Positions 28,049-35,209 of a DNA stretch of 64,000 nucleotides are shown here, piece by piece. The translations under genes and the position numbers were made by a program. The notes below the pieces were generated by a model. That model was not told where the DNA came from. It worked only from the letters and a program-made list of their open reading frames with translations, and did not search any database. The stretch is from NCBI GenBank assembly GCA_965218775.1, contig CBDCLS010000006.1:1302001-1366000 (forward strand), in the 5' to 3' direction. This DNA comes from CAUZIZ01 sp965218775. Lineage in GTDB: Bacteria > Acidobacteriota > UBA6911 > RPQK01 > JAJDTT01. Each line of letters starts with the position of its first letter. Position 1 is the first letter of the stretch.

Positions 28049-29349
28049 GGGTAGAGCCAACCAATGGGAAGGCTGGTGAAGACCTGGTCCAGCCTGGCCG
28101 CCTCCCCTTGCCCTTGGGCCCGGTAGTAGGAAAGCAGAACCCGCTCTTCACTGAAGGTAATAGAGGGGTAGGAGTACTCCATCTCGGGATCATCCTCGAT
28201 GTTCTTGAAGTGCTGCCAGGTCTTCCCCCCGTCCCTCGAGATGGCTGTGGTCAGGGGCCGCCGGGCTCCCAGATGGTGAGGACCTTCGGGATCATAGTTG
28301 TTATTGAACACTACCAGCAGGTCTCCGGTGGAAGGGATGCGCGCCGTGGCGATGGGGGATTCGGGATTCAGCAGGCTAGTGGGTGCTGGATCGGTCCAGG
28401 TCAATCCCTCGTCCCGGGAGCGGCACTCGTAGACCCTGCCCAATTGGGTTCGGAGGTGCATCAGCACCGAGCCGTCGCCCAGTTCCACCAGACCCGGCTC
28501 CATGGCACCGCGTTTGGGCAGGTCGATGTCGGTCTCTCCTGCATTCCAGCCGGCTCCTCCGTCGTCCGAATAGTAGACCCGCACCTTGAAGTGGTTTTCC
28601 CGGTTGTAGTCGGGTGAGTAGCTGTAGGGGGCCAGGATGCGGCCCGAGTCGAGTTGTATCGGAGCGAAGTTGTAGACGGCCCCATAAGCCGGTGACGCGA
28701 TGACCGATACCTCCTGACTCCAGCTGCTCCCCTCGTCCTCAGAAAAGCGGACGTAGAATCGGGTGTCAGCCCGGCTCACCTTCTTGTTGTAGCCCAACAT
28801 GATCCGCCCGTCGGCCAGCCTCAGGAGACTAGCGATCATGGCGTTCTTCAGGCCCTCCTGGTTCTCCGCCAGAACCAGCTTCTTCCCCCAGGTCTTGCCT
28901 CCGTTGGAGGAGATGCGAGCACTGATCCGGGCCGGTTCGAAGTCCCCCGACGTCGATCCGAGAAACTCGGTGTAGGCCAGCAGCAGGAGACCATCCTTAA
29001 GGACGATGATGTCTCCTTCCGAATTTCGGGGATTGTCGTCGCCGGCGGGAGCCACGACCAGGGAGAAGACCTCATCCGTCCTTGTCAGCTCGGGTTGGGT
29101 GCAAGCCGCCAGGAGCTGGATCAGGGCCAGGCTCAGAAGCAGGTAGGTGGTCCAGATTGGTGCGGATGCCGAGAGTGGGACGGTGCTTTCAGACGAGGAG
29201 CGGCGGGCGGATGATTTCGACTTCACGGGTTCTTTGTAGCGAAGCCGAGGTCTGCTGTCTGCCAGGGATTGGAAGCGGTCTCGAGCGGACAGCTGAAAAG
29301 AGGATGATTGACGCGAGCTGGGAGGACCTGGTAGGTCTGGTTCATTCAT
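28045..29349 (-). CDS. Asp-box (sialidase-like) lipoprotein
   Basis: Up to 434 residues. A membrane segment ends in a lipobox (LIQLLAAC), so the mature protein is probably a lipoprotein, followed by a BNR propeller with Asp boxes SSNGGKTWG, SEDEGSSWS, SDDGGAGWN, SRDEGLTWT, SRDGGKTWQ. ATG 29349 has a GGAG eight bases upstream but puts ~80 residues before the lipobox; GTG 29226 would give a normal signal peptide and is a serious alternative. It starts 15 bp after the stop of the 29365-31272 gene, so the two form an operon. The stop TAA lies in the outer end of a family B element, so the original 3' end may have been replaced. Confidence 0.82.
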   Translation of the reverse strand: MNEPDLPGPPSSRQSSSFQLSARDRFQSLADSRPRLRYKEPVKSKSSARRSSSESTVPLSASAPIWTTYLLLSLALIQLLAACTQPELTRTDEVFSLVVAPAGDDNPRNSEGDIIVLKDGLLLLAYTEFLGSTSGDFEPARISARISSNGGKTWGKKLVLAENQEGLKNAMIASLLRLADGRIMLGYNKKVSRADTRFYVRFSEDEGSSWSQEVSVIASPAYGAVYNFAPIQLDSGRILAPYSYSPDYNRENHFKVRVYYSDDGGAGWNAGETDIDLPKRGAMEPGLVELGDGSVLMHLRTQLGRVYECRSRDEGLTWTDPAPTSLLNPESPIATARIPSTGDLLVVFNNNYDPEGPHHLGARRPLTTAISRDGGKTWQHFKNIEDDPEMEYSYPSITFSEERVLLSYYRAQGQGEAARLDQVFTSLPIGWLYP

Positions 29350-29364
29350 CAGCCGGACTCCGAA

Positions 29365-31272
29365 TCACGGCAATGGGACCCGGGAGCCATGCCAGGGAAA
29401 GGCCAGTGTTGGGGAGTTGGCGTAGCGGCGATGATGAATCACTACCTCGCCTCCAGCACCAGGGGCGAGGCGGAGCCGAAAGAAGCGCTGGTTGATCGTG
29501 TGGGTCTGGCCGTCGACTTCGACCCGAGTGCAGAGATGCTCTCCATAGCCTCCAGTCTGGACGATCACCTCCCTACTCGACACCTGGTTGACGTTCACCA
29601 GGGTTACCCGGGTCCGGTCGTCGTCGATGCCAGTGATGAGGGAGGCGACATCCTCGGGGATACCGGCCCGCCGGCGGACCGGATCGAAGTAGCGCAAGCG
29701 GGCGTGGAGCGTCCAGACGAGTCCGCCATGATAGCCTCCCATCATCAGTTTGAGCAGGCTGTGAGTAGCCGCGGGATTGTAGCCGTAGACCGAGTCCGCC
29801 AGCCAGCTGTCAGGCGGTGTCTTATTCTCTCGCATCCTTCTCAAGGTGCGCTGGATATGGGCAAACTCTAGCTTGAGGGCACGAACGGGGTAATCGGGAT
29901 CCTTGCCCTCGAGAAAAGCGATCCAGCCCTGCTTGGGAACTCGCTCGAGATCCTTCCGGTCCATCGACCACAGGTAGATCTCTGTGACCCGGGGGATGAA
30001 CCAACCGCCTGACCAATTGAACCATCCTGGCTTACTCGACCCCAGCCCCAAAATCTCTCCACGGCCCAGGTCGGCGGCCGGGGGTCCGGTCTTTTTGACG
30101 TAGATACCGTAGTTGTGGGGGAGCTGAACCTCGCCCTCAACGATCTTCTTCTGGGCGTAGAGATTGTCCATTTGGCGGCGGAGCACATCCACGTAGCCCA
30201 TGTCTCCTGTGAGCAGCAGCGCATTGCCAAACCCGGGCCAGGCCCCCTTGTCGAACAGGTTCCGGAAGTGCTGCTCGCCATGCTCGGGAGACCAGGGGTG
30301 AAAGTTCCAGCCATAGGTCCCACCCCACCACTTTCCGCCGAATACACCCCCGATGCGGCCATCCAGGCCGATGTTGGTGGGGATGTTGCCGCCGCTGGCC
30401 AGGATCCGTTCCTTCCAGGCGTTGACGTACTCGAGCAGCCAGTCCTTGTAGCGGTTCTCCTGAGCCAACATGAAGGCGTTGAGTGCCAGCACGGTAGCAG
30501 CCAGGTTCAAGGGATGGTCCCCTTCGACGGTCAAGTACTCGTCGAAGTGGGCCAGTTTGAGAGGGTAGTGCTCCATGTAGTCCAGCGGCCCTCCCAGGTT
30601 GTCGAGTATGAACCGGCCCTCGAGAGGGTCGCCACACCAGTCTGAACGCGTCGCCATCCGGAGCATGGGCCCCCGGCTTCCGTTCAGCAGGCTCCGAATG
30701 ATCCTGTGCTTGGGATCGTAGTTGGCCGCTTCTGGATCCTCGTTCATGTAGAAGCCGGCAAAGCGCCTGAGTCTTCGCTGGAATCTGACATCCTCGGGGT
30801 CACAAAGGCCTTCGTACAGGAAGGCTCGGAGTCCTTCTCCGATATGATGCCAGTCGACCATGGGCGGGAACTCCTTGTGATAGGCGCCTTCGCGAGCGAT
30901 GTCCGTGGTGACTGTCTTGAGGGCCTTGTACTGTCTCAGATGAGCTTCTTGACCGCGTCGGAACATCTCGAGGATCTCAGGTGAGGCCCCCAGAGCATAC
31001 AGCAGTGTCCAGTTGTAGAAGCATTCATAGGCGTCATCGGGTCCCTCCAGCGCGCCCCAGGTAGGTGTATGGATCAGCTTCGCTGTCTCGTCGAAGTGGG
31101 TTGAGAAGAACTCGCTGCAGGCCTCGACATTCGCCGCGAGAAGCTCCCTCTGCAATACGGCCCAGGCAGGAGGCGACATGGGCTTTCTGAGTTGGAGTTC
31201 ACCCCGTGCGGTCGTAATCGAGAGCTGCAGAATCACCAGAAGAAGGAGCCCGGTGCGAATTACAGAAGTCAT
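29365..31272 (-). CDS. Secreted alpha-helical protein, unknown family
   Basis: 635 residues with a signal peptide (VIRTGLLLLVILQLSITTARG). It is rich in helices and aromatic residues (YECFYNWTLLYALGASPEIL, GGKWWGGTYGWNFHPWSPEH, GWFNWSGGWFIPRVTEIYLW) in a way typical of alpha/alpha-toroid glycosidases or polysaccharide lyases. A short beta tail closes the protein. The open frame runs upstream to 31548, but that part is a family B element plus antisense of another remnant; ATG 31272 directly precedes the signal peptide. The ribosome site would lie in the repeat's end (GATGAGAAAT). Polysaccharide degradation is inferred. Confidence 0.72.
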   Translation of the reverse strand: MTSVIRTGLLLLVILQLSITTARGELQLRKPMSPPAWAVLQRELLAANVEACSEFFSTHFDETAKLIHTPTWGALEGPDDAYECFYNWTLLYALGASPEILEMFRRGQEAHLRQYKALKTVTTDIAREGAYHKEFPPMVDWHHIGEGLRAFLYEGLCDPEDVRFQRRLRRFAGFYMNEDPEAANYDPKHRIIRSLLNGSRGPMLRMATRSDWCGDPLEGRFILDNLGGPLDYMEHYPLKLAHFDEYLTVEGDHPLNLAATVLALNAFMLAQENRYKDWLLEYVNAWKERILASGGNIPTNIGLDGRIGGVFGGKWWGGTYGWNFHPWSPEHGEQHFRNLFDKGAWPGFGNALLLTGDMGYVDVLRRQMDNLYAQKKIVEGEVQLPHNYGIYVKKTGPPAADLGRGEILGLGSSKPGWFNWSGGWFIPRVTEIYLWSMDRKDLERVPKQGWIAFLEGKDPDYPVRALKLEFAHIQRTLRRMRENKTPPDSWLADSVYGYNPAATHSLLKLMMGGYHGGLVWTLHARLRYFDPVRRRAGIPEDVASLITGIDDDRTRVTLVNVNQVSSREVIVQTGGYGEHLCTRVEVDGQTHTINQRFFRLRLAPGAGGEVVIHHRRYANSPTLAFPWHGSRVPLP

Positions 31273-31273
31273 G

Positions 31274-31474
31274 GCGGATTTCTCATCGCCAGGCGTAGCG
31301 AGGCGGCGCAAGCGCCGTCCTGGCAAGGCTTGCGACCGAGGCCACTCGTGGCGAGCCTCCGCAGTCGTACTCTCGTGCAGTACGTCGAGGAGGCCGACCG
31401 AGCATAACACAGCCAGGACGGGCGGCGTACGGATGATTGCGGCGCCGTAGTAGACTGCCGATGAGAAATGCGGG
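31274..31474 (-). repeat. Family B element, copy 2
   Basis: About 200 bp with inverted ends (ATTTCTCATCGCC on the left, GATGAGAAATGCGGGC on the right). Internally it matches copies 1 and 3 with a ~10-bp insertion (cactcgtggc). Its left end is next to the start codon of the 29365-31272 gene; its right end is the exact break point of the enolase-superfamily remnant. Confidence 0.9.
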
Positions 31475-31899
31475 CTCCGGACAACGTTCTCGGCTACCAG
31501 CGGCTTGTCCGTGAAATCGACACCACTCGGATTGCCAGCGGCGAACACGAGTACACCCAGTACGGATTCAGGCTATTGTTTGAGCACGATGCTGTCGAGG
31601 TGGTGCAGCCCGATGTGAGTTGGTGCGGAGGTGTCACGGCGCTGCGTCGCATTGCAGCCCTGGCCGCTGAGCGCGACCTGCCCTTCATTCCCCACCGGGG
31701 TGGAAGCCTCTTCGGGCTGCCCCTGGTGCTTGCGACACCCCACTCGCCACTGGCCGAGAGCTTCGGTACCGGGGACGACGGCACGGATTTGATGGTGGCG
31801 ATGACACCCCGATTCGAGAAGGGGCACTACTACCCTTCGGAAAACCCCGGTTTCGGAACCGAGGTGGACGAAGAACTGGATCGAAAGCACTCCGTCTGA
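31475..31899 (+). pseudogene. Enolase-superfamily (mandelate racemase/dehydratase) C-terminal fragment
   Basis: About 140 codons reading DNVLGYQRLVREIDTTRIAS-GEHEYTQYGF, then VEVVQPDVSWCGGVTALRRI and FIPHRGGS. This is the C-terminal third of an acid-sugar dehydratase of the enolase superfamily. It contains the general-acid region (GEH), the W-C-G-G loop and the late histidine, but the N-terminal capping domain and metal ligands are gone. The fragment begins at the end of family B copy 2. A downstream stop is normal, so the loss is at the 5' side only. Confidence 0.75.
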
Positions 31900-32019
31900 C
31901 CCAATAGGCTATCCTACGCTTTAGCAGTGGAAGGAGGGATCGTGAACCGACGCGAAATGCGCCTAGAGCAGTCATTTCCAATCTAAGTCACGGCAACCGA
32001 CGAGCACCCAGGTTTGCGA

Positions 32020-32187
32020 GGGCCGGTTCAACGCAGGCCTGCTAAGACCTCTGTTCGAAGTTCCAGATTTCGTAGATACTGAAAATGCATACACCTATGC
32101 TGTCGCTCCCGATGCCCAGCGATTCCTCATGTTGAAGAATGTCGATGAGGCTCCAGAGATCAGAGTCGTCCTCACAAGGACGTAAGG
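32020..32187 (+). pseudogene. TolB/PD40 propeller C-terminal remnant
   Basis: Reading ...LLRPLFEVPDFVDTENAYTY-AVAPDAQRFLMLKNVDEAPE-IRVVLTRT-stop. The Y-x-V-x-P-D-x-Q-R-F-L-M-L-K...I-x-V-V-L pattern is the usual end of TolB-like PD40 propellers attached to protein kinases. No start or upstream blades remain. Apart from this, 31900-32224 shows nothing. Confidence 0.5.
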
Positions 32188-32224
32188 GTTGACATAAGGG
32201 TATTCTTCCCATAGTCTGAACCAT

Positions 32225-32464
32225 ATGAAAACGACGATTGAGATCGACGAGGCGAAACTGAAGCGTGTGATGAAGCTGGTGGGGCTCAAGACCCGTAAGG
32301 CCACCATCGATTTTGCTCTATCGCAGACGGAGCGGCTAGGGCGGATCAACCGCCTGTTCGCCGAGCGGTTCTTCATTGAAGACCAGGGTGAGGTCATCGA
32401 TCCTTCTTACGATGTGCTGAGAATGCGCCAACAGGAGAAATCGGTCTCGGATGATCCTCGTTGA
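32225..32464 (+). CDS. vapB: VapB-family antitoxin (VapBC module 1)
   Basis: 79 residues starting MKTTIEIDEAKLKRVMKLVG, the MetJ/ribbon-helix-helix pattern of VapB antitoxins, followed by a charged C-terminal tail (EDQGEVIDPSYDVLRMRQQE) that would wrap around the toxin. The next gene overlaps it by 14 bp, the normal antitoxin-first order. Expected to repress its own operon together with VapC. Confidence 0.85.
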   Translation: MKTTIEIDEAKLKRVMKLVGLKTRKATIDFALSQTERLGRINRLFAERFFIEDQGEVIDPSYDVLRMRQQEKSVSDDPR

Positions 32465-32855
32465 TTCCAGTGTTCTGATTGACTGGCTCCGCGGGAGGGT
32501 CGAACCTCACCGCCAAATCGAGCCTTGGATTCGCTCTCAGCAGGCCTGTACTTGCGGTGTGGTCCGGGCTGAGGTGTTGCGAGGCGTGGTGAATCCTCGG
32601 CAAAAAGATCACGTAGCCCGATTCTTCGACGTCCTGCCGGAAATCCCCTGCGATGGCCGTTTATGGCAGGAAACGGCGGAGCTGGCCTGGACGCTCGACC
32701 GGCAAGGAAAGGTTCTGCCCTTAACGGATGTGATCATTGCCGTTTGTGCTTTTCGGGTGGCGGCTATCGTGATCACGACGGACCCACACTTTTCTCTGAT
32801 TCCGGAACTGGAGAGCCGAGCAGACCTTCCGCCATTCAGTGCGAACGGCCGGTGA
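32451..32855 (+). CDS. vapC: PIN-domain ribonuclease toxin VapC (module 1)
   Basis: 134 residues with the PIN-domain acidic residues in place: MILVDSSVLIDWL (Asp5), RAEVLRG, LPLTDVIIAVCA, VITTDPHF. Family role: Mg-dependent cleavage of tRNA or rRNA when the antitoxin is degraded. It overlaps the antitoxin gene and looks intact. Confidence 0.88.
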   Translation: MILVDSSVLIDWLRGRVEPHRQIEPWIRSQQACTCGVVRAEVLRGVVNPRQKDHVARFFDVLPEIPCDGRLWQETAELAWTLDRQGKVLPLTDVIIAVCAFRVAAIVITTDPHFSLIPELESRADLPPFSANGR

Positions 32856-32904
32856 TCTCCGGGTGATAGCGGTTTTCTCCAGCCTCGTCGGCTTCAGTTT
32901 TCTG

Positions 32905-33064
32905 GCAGCCGGTTTTGACCACCGCCGGCTGGTGCGCCAGGTTTCCACCCTGCTTGATGTCTCCTTGCGCTTCACGCCAGGCAACCTACGATCTGGGCCA
33001 GTCGGGGCGAAAGGGACTGATTCTCAAGGCTCCTCGCAAACGCCAGCCTACTCCTGATGGAAAG
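32905..33064 (+). pseudogene. Winged-helix DNA-binding protein remnant, frameshifted
   Basis: One frame gives FDHRRLVRQVSTLLDVSLRFT. The next frame continues SRQATYDLGQSGRKGLILKA-PRKRQPTPDGK-stop. Together they resemble the C-terminal winged helix pattern '...LLG...qATYDLRRLRxKGLI'. A one-base shift near 32975 and no start indicate a dead gene fragment. Confidence 0.45.
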
Positions 33065-33172
33065 TAGGGGACGTGTTCTTCATCACCGTATTTTGACCTC
33101 AACAGTGTAATCATAGATCATAAGCTTCAAAGTAGACTCAAGCGCCCGTTGCCAAGTGAAATAGGATCACAG

Positions 33173-33421
33173 ATGTTGCTAGCCAGGTTGGTCAACATTT
33201 ACTCTCTGATACTCGTAGTGACCTTTATCCTCCCCTTGATCGGCGTGCTTCCGTCTCATCCAGTGGTTGGGTTCTTCAGCAGACTGACAGAGCCTGTGCT
33301 TGCTCCGATTCGATCGGTGATGTCACCCGTTGCGGAGCTAGATTTCTCACCGATGGTTCTGCTAATTGGGCTGCAATTACTTAGGTGGGCCTTGCTGCCC
33401 AAGGGCGCCCCCAGAGTCTGA
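33173..33421 (+). CDS. YggT family membrane protein
   Basis: 82 residues from ATG 33173, with AGGA eight bases upstream (the frame also opens at TTG 33149). Two membrane helices flank the family motif P-x-V-G-F-F-S-R-L-T-E-P-V-L-A-P-I-R, then F-S-P-M-V-L-L-I-G-L-Q-L-L. YggT proteins are small inner-membrane proteins, some tied to osmotic or cell-division functions. It stands alone here, between a dead gene and a block of repeats. Confidence 0.85.
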   Translation: MLLARLVNIYSLILVVTFILPLIGVLPSHPVVGFFSRLTEPVLAPIRSVMSPVAELDFSPMVLLIGLQLLRWALLPKGAPRV

Positions 33422-33432
33422 CACTTCTACTA

Positions 33433-33615
33433 AGGGTCTGCGCAAGAATAACTTGGTAGAATTGGCGCTCAGATTTGCATCAGATTTGGCCGCGAACGAT
33501 TGAGCGAAACCGCAGGCGTAGCCGGGGCTACGTTGAGGATTTCGCGATTGAGGAGCGGCCGAAGATGGTGTGAAAATGAGATGCCAAAATGCCAAGTTAT
33601 TTTTGCGCAGACCCT
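33433..33615 (+). repeat. Family E element, copy 1
   Basis: 183 bp with ~25-bp inverted ends (AGGGTCTGCGCAAGAATAAC on the left, matching complement on the right with one mismatch). Inverted relative to 55228-55410 and the same length. Flanks read CTA before and AAG after, so the ends lie in a CTAAG context. The right end overlaps the start of family D copy 1 by two bases. Confidence 0.92.
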
Positions 33616-34212
33616 AAGTACACTGGAACACTACTGTCCGGTTAAAAGTCAAATGATATCAAGTGGTTAGCGATGTGACCTACTTGGCCTTGCAAGTCCC
33701 AATGCCTAAGTGGTTGAAGAATCGGGAGTTTCTTGAACGGGGTGATTTTGAAAATTGGCGTCAACTTCTGGAATGATGGCGCCCTGAAGGCATATGAAGG
33801 AGGTGAATCCTGAAGGGATTCCGTATTTCAGCCCAGGGTTTCCGAACCCTGGGTCAACGGCGTCGCCCCTGGATTTCAACCCTGAATGGGTTGCGTACAG
33901 AAAGGCGACAACCGGGTCAGGACGCAACCCTTACAGAGGGTTGATTATTAAGGGGTTGACTCTCTTACCCAGGGTTGGGAAACCCTGGGCTGCAATACGC
34001 AATCCCGTTGGGATTGACCTCGCTTGGTGTTGATCAAACCCATTTCCCCTCCCTCGATCCCAAAGTCGATCCGATCCCACACGAGAGGGAAGACAGCGGA
34101 AGTCTCAGCTGAAATCGATTCCAGCTTGTTTTCCTTCTAAATCAATGATTATAAGCATGTTGAAACGATATCTAGATGCTTTAACCGGACAGCAGTGTTC
34201 CAGTGTACTAAG
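33614..34212 (+). repeat. Family D foldback element, copy 1 (complete)
   Basis: A 599-bp element with ~33-bp inverted ends CTAAGTACACTGGAACAC.. to ..GTGTTCCAGTGTACTAAG (two mismatches). The interior is full of small palindromes (CCCAGGGTTTCCGAACCCTGGG-type, CAACCCT...GGGTTG). It holds a 79-codon frame whose end, AAIRNPVGIDLAW, recurs in copy D2. No transposase is encoded, so it is non-autonomous. Confidence 0.88.
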
Positions 34213-34312
34213 TTCTGGATTTACAACACGAACATGATTTCATCTCGCCTGAGGGGATCCGTATGACCATATAACCTTGACTTATATCCATACCAGTATT
34301 ATGGTTTTCTGT

Positions 34313-34540
34313 ATGAAGACCACCCTAATCATCGACGACGGCATCATGAAGCGACTCAAGCAGGAGGCGGCCGGACAGGGTACGACGATCTCGGAGCTGG
34401 TCGAGTCGGCTCTGCGTTTATTCTTGAGAAAGTCTCCGCGAGCAAAGGAACTTCCACCGCTTCCCGAATTCGATGGTGGCGGATGTCAGGTTGACGTTTC
34501 GGATCGAGACGCTCTCTATCAGGCGATGGAAGGACGGTAG
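34313..34540 (+). CDS. vapB: Ribbon-helix-helix antitoxin (VapBC module 2)
   Basis: 75 residues from ATG 34313 (the frame opens earlier at 34277): MKTTLIIDDGIMKRLKQEAA then GTTISELVESALRLFL, a ribbon-helix-helix DNA-binding fold, and an acidic/hydrophobic tail. It is three bases upstream of a PIN-domain gene. No strong Shine-Dalgarno site is visible before 34313, so the start is less sure than the identity. Confidence 0.82.
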   Translation: MKTTLIIDDGIMKRLKQEAAGQGTTISELVESALRLFLRKSPRAKELPPLPEFDGGGCQVDVSDRDALYQAMEGR

Positions 34541-34543
34541 ACC

Positions 34544-34978
34544 GTGTTCGTGGTGGATACGAACGTCTTGATCTACGCCGCTGAAAAGAACTTCCAGGAA
34601 CACCCGAAGTGCCGTCAGCTGCTCCTCGGCTGGCGGGAGCAACCCGGCGCTTGGTACTCGACGTGGGGGGTTTTCTACGAGTTCCTGCGTGTCGTCACCC
34701 GCCCGAGAGTCTTTCGCAAGCCATGGACTACCGCCGATGCATGGGCATTCCTGGAGGCGTTGCTATCCGCACCGACCTTCGACCTGTTGGTCGCGACGGA
34801 GCGACACGCGAAAGTGGCTGCAGACGTCTTGATGAAGCTACCTCACCTGTCGGGAAATCTGCTACATGATGCGCACACCGCTGTCCTCATGAAGGAGCAC
34901 GGCATCCGACAGATCTACACGAGGGACAGTGACTTCCATCGTTTCCCTTTCGTTGACGTTCTTGACCCGATGAGCTGA
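34544..34978 (+). CDS. vapC: PIN-domain ribonuclease toxin VapC (module 2)
   Basis: 144 residues from GTG 34544. PIN-domain acidic residues are seen in FVVDTNVLIYA (Asp5), GVFYEFLRV, NLLHDAHTAVLM and TRDSDFHRF. The longer form with the F-Y-E-F-L motif is common in TA systems paired with RHH antitoxins. Translationally coupled to the antitoxin (3-bp gap). Confidence 0.87.
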   Translation: MFVVDTNVLIYAAEKNFQEHPKCRQLLLGWREQPGAWYSTWGVFYEFLRVVTRPRVFRKPWTTADAWAFLEALLSAPTFDLLVATERHAKVAADVLMKLPHLSGNLLHDAHTAVLMKEHGIRQIYTRDSDFHRFPFVDVLDPMS

Positions 34979-35209
34979 GGGCCGATCTGGCCGGTGCGGG
35001 CCCTCGTCCCGGAATGGAGGGCCGCTGGAAAATAATCTACTTCCAACTCTTTGCATCCGACGAATTGCGAGAATCGCCCTAGACTCATATCCTATGTGCC
35101 AATCGATCGGCATGATGTCCTAGACGCTTGAATTGCGCCCTGGGTCGGCCACCCATATACTGGAAGTCGGCACCGACGTGAAGACCCCCAGATCTTGCTG
35201 ATCAGGTTG

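Noticed and set aside
31273..31548. N-terminal extension of the 29365-31272 gene
   Set aside because: The extra codons come from a family B repeat and the antisense of the enolase-superfamily fragment; the signal peptide begins at 31272.
33614..34212. CRISPR-like array in the repeat-rich segment
   Set aside because: The repeats are palindromes of unequal size without regular spacers, and no cas gene is present in the window.
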